64,000 nucleotides of DNA from CAZICM01 sp964537685. GTDB lineage: Bacteria > Myxococcota_A > Polyangia > Polyangiales > Polyangiaceae. The notes beneath the pieces are model-generated. The model was given only the letters and a program-made list of their open reading frames with translations, was not told the DNA's origin and did no database searches. The translations under genes and the position numbers were made by a program. The DNA lies in contig CAZICM010000050.1 in the NCBI GenBank assembly GCA_964537685.1, positions 1 to 64,000 of the forward strand, written 5' to 3'. Positions 8,848-16,946 of the stretch are shown here, in pieces; position 1 is the first letter of the stretch; each line of letters opens with the position of its first letter.

Positions 8848-9561
8848 TTATCCCTCGATGAGCAATTCAAATAAGCCAATACCGCCCGCGGTAAAGACTA
8901 CGCCAAACACGCCCATCAGGGCAAAATAATCCGTGAGCTCGGAAATCGTCGCGCCTCCAAACAGTTCGCGGGTGCCTGCAACGCCCGCCAACAATGTCGG
9001 CGCAAGCAGGGGAAAGAGAACGCTGGCCAAAACCAAATCGCGGGCGCGGGTGCGGGTGGTCATCGCTCCAAACAATGTCCCGCTCGCGGCAATGCCAGGC
9101 GTCGCACAGAGGCATAAAAGCGCCAGCCCTGCACCGACTTTCCCCAGATCGACACTAAACAGGATGGCCGTAACCAGAATGACGATGAGTTCGACCGCGC
9201 TCACAAACAAAAACACGCCCACGGCCTTGCCCGCAAAAATAGCGCTCCGGGCGATGGGCATCACCAACAGGCCGGATAGAGCCGATTCGTCGCGTTCCCG
9301 CTGCCATGTGCGCCCCAGGGCCAATACCGACGAGAAGGCCGTCGCCACCCAAATGACGCCGGGCGCGATGTCTTTGGCCGCGCCTGGACCTGAAAAAAAG
9401 GCCAGCGACGCGATAACAGCGATAAGAACAGCAAAAAAACCGCTGGTGGTGATGATTTCGCCGGTAGCGAGCTCGATAGCGAGATCTTTACCGGCGATAA
9501 GCAGGGCTTGCCTAATCCAGGAAGGGCGGTGTTGGGCAGGAGGAGGAGCGGGAGAGCTCAC
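8848..9561 (-). CDS. ccmB: heme exporter protein B-like ABC permease (CcmB)
   Basis: 237 residues with about six membrane helices. The pattern APGVIWVATAFSSVLALGRTWQRERDESALSGLLVMPIARS is that of CcmB, the membrane subunit of the CcmAB transporter used in cytochrome c maturation. No ccmA, ccmC or later ccm gene lies in the window, which is unusual because ccmB normally sits with them. The start is a GTG directly abutting the stop of the upstream decarboxylase gene, with the ribosome binding site inside that gene. Co-transcription with a ferritin-like lipoprotein fits an iron or heme theme, but this is inferred. Confidence 0.85.
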   Translation of the reverse strand: MSSPAPPPAQHRPSWIRQALLIAGKDLAIELATGEIITTSGFFAVLIAVIASLAFFSGPGAAKDIAPGVIWVATAFSSVLALGRTWQRERDESALSGLLVMPIARSAIFAGKAVGVFLFVSAVELIVILVTAILFSVDLGKVGAGLALLCLCATPGIAASGTLFGAMTTRTRARDLVLASVLFPLLAPTLLAGVAGTRELFGGATISELTDYFALMGVFGVVFTAGGIGLFELLIEG

Positions 9562-10218
9562 TTAGAAGACGAACACGCCAAGCGCGACAACCGTAGTCCA
9601 CAAACCGAGCTTGTGTCCCTCGGCGGATTGCGTGACCGAACGGGTATGCACGATTTGGCCGCTCATCCGATAGACTTCCTTGCGTTCGTCCCAGGCTTTT
9701 TCGGAATCGAATTCCAGGCCCAGCGTCGTCGCAAGCATGGTCGCCGCCAGATCTTCAGCGTAATCGCCCGCTTTCTTCGATGTCTCGCCATAGCTGTGGT
9801 GCTCGGACAAATAGCCATAGGCATTCACATCGGTGGGCTGCGCCAAACCAATAGAAGCCGCAACCAAACGGTTGGGCTCGTTCGTGGCTTGGCGGGCCAT
9901 CACGCAGAAGGTGATTTGCCCAGGTTTAATGAGCTTTTCGCCTTGCTTGCGGCTAATGACCTTGCAATGGGGCGGAAAGATGGAGCTGACCGTCACCAGG
10001 TTGGCCGTCGCAACGCCCGCATCCCGCAGCGCAAGCTCGAACGAAGTGAGCATATCGCGGTGAACGCCGTTGCCGTTGGTGAAGAAAATCGCCTTCGGAA
10101 CGAACTGATCGTGCCACTTGCCCAAGCCCTGGGCGCTTTCACCGCTGTTCGGACTAGCGAGGGCGCCTTCAGCCTTTTTGGACCTCGCTGATGTGGATGC
10201 ACTGCGCGACGCTTTCAT
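9562..10218 (-). CDS. pdaD: pyruvoyl-dependent arginine decarboxylase
   Basis: 218 residues. The core carries NLVTVSSIFPP at residues 73-83: the Ser78-Ser79 pair is the expected self-cleavage site that makes the pyruvoyl cofactor. GYLSEHH with Glu139 matches the conserved catalytic acid. The enzyme converts arginine to agmatine for polyamine synthesis or acid resistance. Compared with archaeal and chlamydial members it has a Ser/Ala-rich N-terminal extension of ~38 residues and ends in a hydrophobic tail (GLWTTVVALGVFVF). The start overlaps the stop of the upstream small-protein gene (ATGA), and the stop abuts the ccmB-like start, so the operon is tight. Confidence 0.9.
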   Translation of the reverse strand: MKASRSASTSARSKKAEGALASPNSGESAQGLGKWHDQFVPKAIFFTNGNGVHRDMLTSFELALRDAGVATANLVTVSSIFPPHCKVISRKQGEKLIKPGQITFCVMARQATNEPNRLVAASIGLAQPTDVNAYGYLSEHHSYGETSKKAGDYAEDLAATMLATTLGLEFDSEKAWDERKEVYRMSGQIVHTRSVTQSAEGHKLGLWTTVVALGVFVF

Positions 10219-10598
10219 TTCGCGGATTCTTTCGCACCGGCTGCGGCTTTCGCCTGCTTCTGAACCGATTTGTACATGTCGTACAGCCTGGGCACCGGAT
10301 ACTGCTCGATGCGCTTGCGGTAGCCGGCGTCCTTTTCGCGCTTTACCGCGGCAACGATGCTGTCGATGAGCTTGGCGCGGGTGCCGAATTTTTCCTTCAC
10401 TTCGCTGAACGTCGCATGCAGCTTCAAGAGCTTCGCATTGGATACGTTGTCCAAGCCTTTGCCTTCGCCGCCGTTGCGGTCGGCGCTGGTGCGGCCCATC
10501 CAGAGTTCATCGGCCGCAAATGCCTTGACAGCCTCAACCAATTTTGCCTTATCGCCAAAGCGCTCTTTCACAAGCGCAAGCGGTGATTTACCAGCCAT
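10215..10598 (-). CDS. conserved small protein with two related helical motifs
   Basis: 127 residues from the ATG complementary to 10596-10598 (MAGKSPLALV); the open frame extends 5 residues further, but this start fits better. The sequence contains two similar segments, VKERFGDKAKLVEAVKAF near residue 11 and VKEKFGTRAKLIDSIVAAV near residue 66, and a Lys/Ala-rich end. It appears soluble and helical with no signal peptide. It is the first gene of the operon leading into arginine decarboxylase. I do not know its function. Confidence 0.75.
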   Translation of the reverse strand: MAGKSPLALVKERFGDKAKLVEAVKAFAADELWMGRTSADRNGGEGKGLDNVSNAKLLKLHATFSEVKEKFGTRAKLIDSIVAAVKREKDAGYRKRIEQYPVPRLYDMYKSVQKQAKAAAGAKESAK

Positions 10599-10800
10599 GA
10601 TGCACAACTCCAATTGAGCGCGAGCTCACTCGCGCGGTGAAAAATGAGGCCGGCGGTTTAACAGATGGCGGCCCGGCGCCGCAAGGTATCTGTGACCCTG
10701 GCCGGCGAATCTCTGAAAACGGCCTGAAAAGCATTGAGATCGCGGCATCTGTCTTCATTCACGTCGCGTGCGCGTTCGCGCTCGTGGTAGAGGCGGGCGG

Positions 10801-12267
10801 ATGAACTCCGACAAACCCCGACTTCGCTTTGCTCCGTCGCCCACCGGATATCTGCATATCGGCGGCGTGCGCACCGCGCTGTTCAATTGGCTTTGGGCGC
10901 GAAAAACCGGCGGAACTTTTGTTCTTCGCATCGAAGACACCGATCAGGAGCGCAGCACGCCCGAAAATGAGCAAGTCATTTTGAGGGAACTCCGCTGGCT
11001 TGGGCTGAATTGGGACGAGGGCCCGGAAGTGGGCGGCGCGCATGGCCCGTACCGGCAAATGGAGAGGCTCGATATCTATCGTGAGTTTGCCGAAAAGCTT
11101 ATTTCCGCGGGCGCGGCATATCGCTGTTATTGCACCAAGCAAGAACTGGACGCTCAGCGCGAGGCGCTAAAAGCCCGAGATCCAAAGGCTCAATTCCGCT
11201 ATCCGGGCACATGCCGCGATCGCAAAGACAAGCCCGATTTGCCTTGGGTATTGCGTTACCGGGCACCTTCGTCGGGCAACGTGACCTATAACGATTTGGT
11301 CTTCGGCGAAGTGACAACGCCTAAAAACACCTTGCAAGACGCGGTATTGATGCGCGCGGACGGCGTACCTCTCTACAACATGGGCGCCGTCGTCGACGAT
11401 ATCACCATGGGCATCACGCTCGTGGCGCGGGGCCGCGATCACATGATCAACACACCGCCGCAGATTCTCCTGTACGAGGCCCTTGGCTACAAAACGCCTG
11501 CATTTGCGCATCTTCCGATGATGCTCGCGCCCGACGGCCAAAAGCTATCCAAGCGCCATGGCGCCGTATCTGTAGGCGAATACCGCGATCGGGGCATCTC
11601 TCCTTCGGGCCTGCTCAACTACCTGGTGCGCTTTGGCTGGTCGTACGGCGACGAAGAAATCTTCTCGCTTCAAGACTTAACAACCAAATTCGACTGGGAG
11701 CGCTGCGGAAAAGGCGATGGAAAATTCGATGCGAAAAAGCTCGCGGCCGTCGCGTTCGAACACCTAAAAAATCCCAATCTCACCAGCCTCCAAGCCTACG
11801 CGGACGGCGTTCTTCCGCACCTGGAGAAACTGGGCCACAGCCATATCGATAGAGCCCTGCTCGAGCGGGCCATCCCGGTGATCCGCGAACGCGCTCAAAC
11901 GTGGGTCGACGCCGCCCATGCGCTCGACTACTTCTTCCGCGATCCGCCCGCCTACGATGAAAAGGCGGTCAAGAAGTTCCTCACACCGGCATCTGCGCAA
12001 AGGCTTCGTTCGCTGCGCGAAGTCCTCTCGGCAATCGAATCCTTCGCGGCGGCCGAACTCGACGCCCAGGTACACGCATGGCTAGCCAAGGAAGGCATTG
12101 AAATGAAAGACATGGCGCAGGCGGCGAGAGTAGCTATCACCGGGCGGAGCGCATCGCCGGGCTTGTACGAAGTGATGGAAGTGCTTGGCAAAGAGCGCAC
12201 GCTCGATCGCCTCGAACGGGCAGCAGGCATGGCCGAAACCAGCGCCCCCGCGCCTGGAGCGGGCTAG
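10801..12267 (+). CDS. gltX: glutamyl-tRNA synthetase
   Basis: 488 residues from the ATG at 10801, after GAGGCGGGCGG; an in-frame GTG at 10768 would add 11 residues. The class I signature appears as PSPTGYLHIGG (HIGH motif) and KLSKRHGA (KMSKS motif), and RIEDTDQERS is typical of the GluRS Rossmann fold. It charges tRNA-Glu with glutamate in the cytoplasm. Only one Glx-type synthetase is seen, so whether it also charges tRNA-Gln cannot be judged. The membrane protease gene starts 2 nt after its stop. Confidence 0.96.
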   Translation: MNSDKPRLRFAPSPTGYLHIGGVRTALFNWLWARKTGGTFVLRIEDTDQERSTPENEQVILRELRWLGLNWDEGPEVGGAHGPYRQMERLDIYREFAEKLISAGAAYRCYCTKQELDAQREALKARDPKAQFRYPGTCRDRKDKPDLPWVLRYRAPSSGNVTYNDLVFGEVTTPKNTLQDAVLMRADGVPLYNMGAVVDDITMGITLVARGRDHMINTPPQILLYEALGYKTPAFAHLPMMLAPDGQKLSKRHGAVSVGEYRDRGISPSGLLNYLVRFGWSYGDEEIFSLQDLTTKFDWERCGKGDGKFDAKKLAAVAFEHLKNPNLTSLQAYADGVLPHLEKLGHSHIDRALLERAIPVIRERAQTWVDAAHALDYFFRDPPAYDEKAVKKFLTPASAQRLRSLREVLSAIESFAAAELDAQVHAWLAKEGIEMKDMAQAARVAITGRSASPGLYEVMEVLGKERTLDRLERAAGMAETSAPAPGAG

Positions 12268-12269
12268 AC

Positions 12270-13223
12270 ATGCACAGCGCGCTTTTCGCGATCTCGGCCG
12301 GCGAGTCCACGCTCGGCCAAACGGCCATCAAAGCCTTTTTTCCCATCGTGGCCTATTTGGCCATTGCGCCCGTGCTGTGGCTCTTTTTTGGTCGCACCTG
12401 GCGCGAACTCGATGTGGAGGCCAACGAGTACCAGCGAAAGCGCCTAGCGTCCGGCGAATACGATTTCCGGCCGGCCGTATTGTTCACGATCACCGCGGTG
12501 GTGCTTACGCTTCAGGAGTACTACGGCGGGCGCGGTTTTTTTGAAGAGCATATCCGTCCATTTCTCCGCGAAGCCGAACAGAAGAGCGCAGTGAATGCGG
12601 GCGGATTCGGCGCCTATATCAACCTGCGCAAATTCGGCGATTTATATGGCTATGGCTGGTGGGCCTTCACACGGGTATTTGGCTATATCGCCGTACCGAT
12701 GATGGCGTGGAAGATCTTCTTCCGGAAAGACAGCCTTCTCGACATGGGGCTGCGGGTGAAGGGCCTGCTCAGCCACTCTTGGATTTACGGCTTGTGCTTG
12801 GCGGTTGTACTGCCTGCCGTTTACATCGTTTCGCGCTCACCCGACTTTGGAAACTACTATCCCTTCTACAAACTGAGCTCGCGCTCCTGGCTCGATTTTC
12901 TGCTGTGGGAGATGATGTATTTCGCTCAGTTTTTCGCGCTCGAAGTGTTCTTCCGCGGCTTTTGGCTATCGGGCCTCCGGCACACGCTCGGCTCGGGCGC
13001 CATCTTCGCCATGTGTGTTCCCTACTGCATGATTCACTATGGCAAGCCTTATCTCGAGGCCGCGGGCGCCGTGGTGGCCGGGGTTGCGCTGGGCTCTCTA
13101 TCGATGCGCACCCGAAGCATTTATTCAGGCTTTTTGGTGCATGTGACGGTCGCCGCGCTGATGGACCTTCTTGCCTTGGCCAACAAGAACGGATTGCCCA
13201 AGGTTTTTTGGCCCGCGCCTTGA
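12270..13223 (+). CDS. CPBP-family intramembrane protease-like protein
   Basis: 317 residues, several membrane helices. The C-terminal half has the CAAX-protease/bacteriocin-processing pattern: LEVFFRG at residues 224-230 and PYCMIHYGKPYLEA further on, supplying Glu225, Arg229 and a later His. The family usually shows EExxxR; here the first Glu position is Leu224. Members cleave within or near membranes, and the myxosortases proposed to process MYXO-CTERM proteins belong to this superfamily, so a link to the MYXO-CTERM-like proteins at 16.9-27.9 kb is conceivable but unproven. The gene lies between gltX and a lytic transglycosylase gene, probably in one transcript. Confidence 0.8.
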   Translation: MHSALFAISAGESTLGQTAIKAFFPIVAYLAIAPVLWLFFGRTWRELDVEANEYQRKRLASGEYDFRPAVLFTITAVVLTLQEYYGGRGFFEEHIRPFLREAEQKSAVNAGGFGAYINLRKFGDLYGYGWWAFTRVFGYIAVPMMAWKIFFRKDSLLDMGLRVKGLLSHSWIYGLCLAVVLPAVYIVSRSPDFGNYYPFYKLSSRSWLDFLLWEMMYFAQFFALEVFFRGFWLSGLRHTLGSGAIFAMCVPYCMIHYGKPYLEAAGAVVAGVALGSLSMRTRSIYSGFLVHVTVAALMDLLALANKNGLPKVFWPAP

Positions 13224-13257
13224 AATATTTTGAGGCCCGGGGTGTTAGAACAAGGTC

Positions 13258-13917
13258 ATGCAGCGCCTCTTCCGCATCGTGTTCACCGCCGCCGGCCTGC
13301 TCAGTCTGGCCTTCATTCCGGGGCGCGCAGACGCCGATCTATTCACGTTCACCGACAAAGACGGCGTCGTTCATTTCACCAATAAGCCTAAAGATCCGCG
13401 CTTTAAGCTTGCGATCAAAGGCCCGGACAAAGGCGCCCAGAAAAAATCGCCGAGCTTTAGCGTCTCGATGCCCGGCGACAAATCTCCCGACAGATTCAGC
13501 CGCTACGATGCCTGGATTCGCCAAGCCTCGGCGCTCTACCGCATTCCAGAAGCGCTTATCCGCGCGGTCATCAAATGCGAAAGCGACTACGATCCCCGCG
13601 CCGTAAGCCCAGTGGGCGCGCACGGCCTCATGCAGCTCATGCCGGAAACAGCGCTGCGCATGGGCGTGCGCGACATTTTCGATCCGCGCGAAAACATCTT
13701 TGGAGGAACCCGCTTTCTCAGGGTGCTCGCCAATCACTTCAACGGAAGCCTAGAGCTCACCATTGCAGGCTTTAATGCAGGCGAAGCGGCCGTCATCAGA
13801 TACAACGGCATCCCGCCCTATCCAGAAACCCAAAACTATGTGACGCGGGTTCTTTCGTACTACCAGCGCTACCTGCGCATGGACGACCCAACACTCGCAT
13901 CGGCCGACCATCCTTAA
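13258..13917 (+). CDS. lytic transglycosylase (SLT domain) with DUF4124 N-terminus
   Basis: 219 residues. A signal peptide (hydrophobic around residues 10-22) is followed by a short DUF4124-like segment (LFTFTDKDGVVHFTNKPKD), then a soluble-lytic-transglycosylase domain. Glu108 in IKCESDYDP is the expected catalytic residue, and GAHGLMQLMPETA and AGFNAGEAAV are the other SLT signatures. It cleaves the MurNAc-GlcNAc bond of peptidoglycan in the periplasm with formation of a 1,6-anhydro product. It follows the CPBP gene by 34 nt. Confidence 0.92.
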   Translation: MQRLFRIVFTAAGLLSLAFIPGRADADLFTFTDKDGVVHFTNKPKDPRFKLAIKGPDKGAQKKSPSFSVSMPGDKSPDRFSRYDAWIRQASALYRIPEALIRAVIKCESDYDPRAVSPVGAHGLMQLMPETALRMGVRDIFDPRENIFGGTRFLRVLANHFNGSLELTIAGFNAGEAAVIRYNGIPPYPETQNYVTRVLSYYQRYLRMDDPTLASADHP

Positions 13918-14031
13918 GGCATCAGCGCGACAAAAAAATAGCTTCCCCGATCCCACTGCACTAGGCTCCCCATACCCTTTATTTAAGCCTACATCCAACG
14001 CTTCCTCTGCCCTCGCGCGCAGGTAAAACTC

Positions 14032-15414
14032 ATGAGCGATTCCGGCCTCGTCGAACTCAAAAAACAGCCTTCTCCCATCGTGCCCCTCAAGGCGCCGGTG
14101 GATCCTCAAACCTTAAAGCACACGCAGTTTGTCGAGATGCCCGATTACAAGCGCATCCCGGCCTACAAGGATGTGCCCGTCGAACAGTTTCTCGATCATA
14201 AATGGCAATCCAAAAAGTCGATTACGCGGCCCGATAAATTGCTGGAAACGCTGCGCGACATGGTGTCCGAAGCCTTTATCGAAGATGCGACGGAGGGCTT
14301 TGCCAAGTCTCCGATGAGCGTCCGCGTGTCGCCCTATTTGCTCTCGCTTATCGACTGGAGCGATCCGTACAACGACCCTTTGCGCACCCAGTTCATTCCG
14401 CTCGCTTCGCGCTTTTTGCCCGACCATCCAAAGCTTGGCCTCGATTCGCTTCACGAACGCGCCGATGCGCCGGTTCCAGGGCTCACGCACCGCTATTTCG
14501 ACAAAGCTCTGTTCCTTCCGCTCGATACGTGTCCTGTGTACTGCCGCTTCTGCACCCGCAGCTATGCAGTGGGCGTCGACACCGAAGAAGTCGAAAAGAC
14601 GCATTTTAAAGTCGATGAAGAACGCTGGCAGCAGGCTTACCGCTATATCGCCTCGCGCCCCGAACTCGAGGACATCGTCGTTTCAGGCGGCGATGCCTAC
14701 AACCTAAGAGCCGAACAGCTTCAATCGATCGGCGAAACGCTTCTGCGCATGGACAATATCCGGCGTATCCGCATCGCAACCAAGGGGCCCGCCGTGATGC
14801 CCCAGAAAATTCTGACCGACCATGAATGGATGGATGCCGTCACGCGCGTCGTGGATTTAGGCCGGAAGCTGCACAAAGAAGTCGCTCTTCACACGCACTT
14901 CAATCATCCCAACGAAGTGACGGGGATCACCCGGGATGCGATGCTGAAACTATTCGAGCGGGGCATCACGGTACGGAATCAGTCGGTGCTGCAGCGCCAT
15001 GTGAACGACACGCCCGACATGATGAAACTCTTGGTCAAGAGGCTCGGGCATTTGCATGTGCATGCGTATTACGTCTACGTGCACGATTTGGTGAAGGGCG
15101 TTGAAGATCTGCGCACAACGCTGTCCACCGGGCTTTCCCTCGAGAAGCATGTGAGAGGTTCGACGGCAGGCTTTAATACGCCGACCTTCGTGGTGGACGC
15201 GCCTGGAGGCGGCGGGAAGCGCGATGCGCATTCGTTTGAGCACTACGACCGGACAACAGGCATTTCTGTGTTCGAGTCTCCAAGCGTCAAACCCGGCCAA
15301 AAGTATTTGTATTTCGATCCGATCGATCTCTTGCCTTCGGAAGGGAGAGCGCGCTGGGCCGATCCAACCGAGCACCAGGCAATGATCGATGAAGCGCTGC
15401 GAAGCTCGCGCTAA
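14032..15414 (+). CDS. KamA-family radical SAM aminomutase
   Basis: 460 residues. The CxxxCxxC cluster motif is Cys167, Cys171 and Cys174 (CPVYCRFCTR), followed by VSGGDAYNL and a TIM-barrel-like core as in lysine 2,3-aminomutase and related enzymes. SAM is cleaved reductively and PLP assists the 2,3-amino shift. Possible substrates are lysine or glutamate, or an EF-P-lysine type; they cannot be separated from sequence alone, and no epmA or efp is nearby. Its stop codon overlaps the stop of the convergent WYL regulator in one CTAA. Confidence 0.88.
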   Translation: MSDSGLVELKKQPSPIVPLKAPVDPQTLKHTQFVEMPDYKRIPAYKDVPVEQFLDHKWQSKKSITRPDKLLETLRDMVSEAFIEDATEGFAKSPMSVRVSPYLLSLIDWSDPYNDPLRTQFIPLASRFLPDHPKLGLDSLHERADAPVPGLTHRYFDKALFLPLDTCPVYCRFCTRSYAVGVDTEEVEKTHFKVDEERWQQAYRYIASRPELEDIVVSGGDAYNLRAEQLQSIGETLLRMDNIRRIRIATKGPAVMPQKILTDHEWMDAVTRVVDLGRKLHKEVALHTHFNHPNEVTGITRDAMLKLFERGITVRNQSVLQRHVNDTPDMMKLLVKRLGHLHVHAYYVYVHDLVKGVEDLRTTLSTGLSLEKHVRGSTAGFNTPTFVVDAPGGGGKRDAHSFEHYDRTTGISVFESPSVKPGQKYLYFDPIDLLPSEGRARWADPTEHQAMIDEALRSSR

Positions 15415-16616
15415 ACCTTCGCACTCGAGTATCTCGCAAGCGCTCCCTTCAGTTCATTCCTCACGCGCTCCACCAAATCCGGCGGCTCTAGCACCTGAGC
15501 CGTCTCTCCAAAGCCCAAAATCCACGTTGTCACTTCCGTCAAGTCGCCGATGGCCATCGTCAGCCGCACCCCTCCGCCGGGCAGCGCCAAAAGCTCCTGC
15601 GAAGGATGAACCTTGCGCGTCCGTATAAATTCAGCCACCCGCGCATCGAAGTCGATCACCACCTGGCGCGATTCCGTGCCCCGGAAAATACCGAACTGCC
15701 CCTGAAAATAGTCATCCACCGAAAAATCGTCCGGAAGCTCAAAACGGTCGGTCACCGCGCATTCGGTATCGCGCATGCGATCGAGAAGAAATGTGCGGAT
15801 TTCCCCTTTCCCCTCATGCAAACCCACGCAGTAAATGGCGTCCTTGTAGAGCACCATCGCATAAGGATGAATGGTTACCCGTTCTTCGCGGCCGTCCTTT
15901 CCGCGCTGATAACGGCAGCGCAGCGGCCTTAAATCGGCCACCGCCTGAAACAGATCGTCGAGCTCTTCCGTCTTCGCCGCGTAATCCTTCGGCGCAAAAG
16001 GCAAATACAAAAACCTGTCTTCCAAGCGCGCATCCGACAGCCCCGCATTGGGCCCCCGGCCCGGCCTCCGCGCCACGCCCAGAAGCTTCTCCGTCGCAAG
16101 CTCTATTTCTTCGTACAGCGTCGAACCCCGCATCGGCTCAAACAGCCGCCGCGCCGCAAGCAGCGCATACGCCTGCGTGCGCCGCACATCCACGCGCCTA
16201 GGCACTTCGCTCGGCGAAAGACGCCACACCCGCACCCGGCTCGGATGCGCAACCGAAGACACAAGATCAAGTTCGCGCCTCACTTCCGCCAGATAACGCC
16301 GCATCGAACGGGGCGTAATTTGAAGCTCGCGCGCGAGTTCGTAGACCGACAATCCCTTGGGAAAACGCTGAAGCAGCGCGCGCACCGCATCAAAACGCTT
16401 GTGCTGCGTAAATTGCCCTTTGGGCCGGCCGCTCTTTTTTCCGGTGCCGCCTTGAGCCTGCGCCGCGTGTTTCGCCTTTGGCTTTGGCCCGCGCTTTTTC
16501 GCGCTTTTCGCCAAAGTGCCTCCGCCCGCGGGCACAGAAGGCAAAGGCTCGGGAGCCGGCTTGATATCCGTACCTTCGCGCTCCCCTTCCGAATTCGGTG
16601 GACCGAACGATGCCAT
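15411..16616 (-). CDS. WYL-domain transcriptional regulator
   Basis: 401 residues from the ATG complementary to 16614-16616, preceded by GGAAGGA at good spacing. The N-terminal ~85 residues are a low-complexity, Lys/Pro-rich tail. A winged helix-turn-helix follows (GLSVYELARELQITPRSMRRYLAEVRR), then a WYL domain (residues ~180-310; HPYAMVLYKDAIYCVGLHEGKGEIRTF) and a C-terminal WCX-like part. WYL proteins sense nucleic-acid or nucleotide ligands and often regulate DNA-damage or defence genes. Targets are unknown; the stop overlaps that of kamA. Confidence 0.85.
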   Translation of the reverse strand: MASFGPPNSEGEREGTDIKPAPEPLPSVPAGGGTLAKSAKKRGPKPKAKHAAQAQGGTGKKSGRPKGQFTQHKRFDAVRALLQRFPKGLSVYELARELQITPRSMRRYLAEVRRELDLVSSVAHPSRVRVWRLSPSEVPRRVDVRRTQAYALLAARRLFEPMRGSTLYEEIELATEKLLGVARRPGRGPNAGLSDARLEDRFLYLPFAPKDYAAKTEELDDLFQAVADLRPLRCRYQRGKDGREERVTIHPYAMVLYKDAIYCVGLHEGKGEIRTFLLDRMRDTECAVTDRFELPDDFSVDDYFQGQFGIFRGTESRQVVIDFDARVAEFIRTRKVHPSQELLALPGGGVRLTMAIGDLTEVTTWILGFGETAQVLEPPDLVERVRNELKGALARYSSAKV

Positions 16617-16946
16617 GTATTCCTTCCGCCACCGCTGGTTTTGCGCTGAGAAAAAAACAAAGCGCAATAGAAATCACAAGAGGCGGCGCAAATTCCGGGC
16701 GATCCGGGCGAGGAGAAAATCGCCTTGCCGCATTTCCACTCAAAAAGCGCGGCTCACCCATCGTCAACGGGCTTGATGTGAAAGAACTCGCCATGCGATC
16801 ATCAGTGTTCCGCCGAATTTTCATCCCCAATTGAAGCGCTCGATGATAACGCTTGAATACGCGATGAAAACCATTGAATGGATGCCATTCAGGCGATTTT
16901 TGTGCCTCGATTCGGCATTCAGACTCGCGCAAAGGCCGGGAAGGAC
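16617..16946. other. intergenic region upstream of the duplicated VWA/MopE units
   Basis: 330 bases between the divergent WYL regulator and the first VWA gene; promoters for both must lie here. I see no tRNA, terminator or coding signal. The sequence CGCTTGAATACGCGAT at 16850-16865 nearly repeats upstream of the second unit. Confidence 0.5.
16850..16865 (+). promoter_or_regulatory. motif shared upstream of both VWA/MopE units (site 1)
   Basis: CGCTTGAATACGCGAT lies about 80 nt before the start of the first VWA/MopE gene. Upstream of the second unit, 23935-23949 reads CGCTTGAAACGCGAT, identical except for one missing T. The surrounding bases are not obviously conserved, so this may be a regulatory site or promoter element, or chance. 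Confidence 0.25.

Noticed and set aside
9508..10191. 227-residue plus-strand open frame opposite arginine decarboxylase
   Set aside because: The minus-strand frame has the complete pyruvoyl decarboxylase motifs and operon coupling; the plus-strand frame has none.
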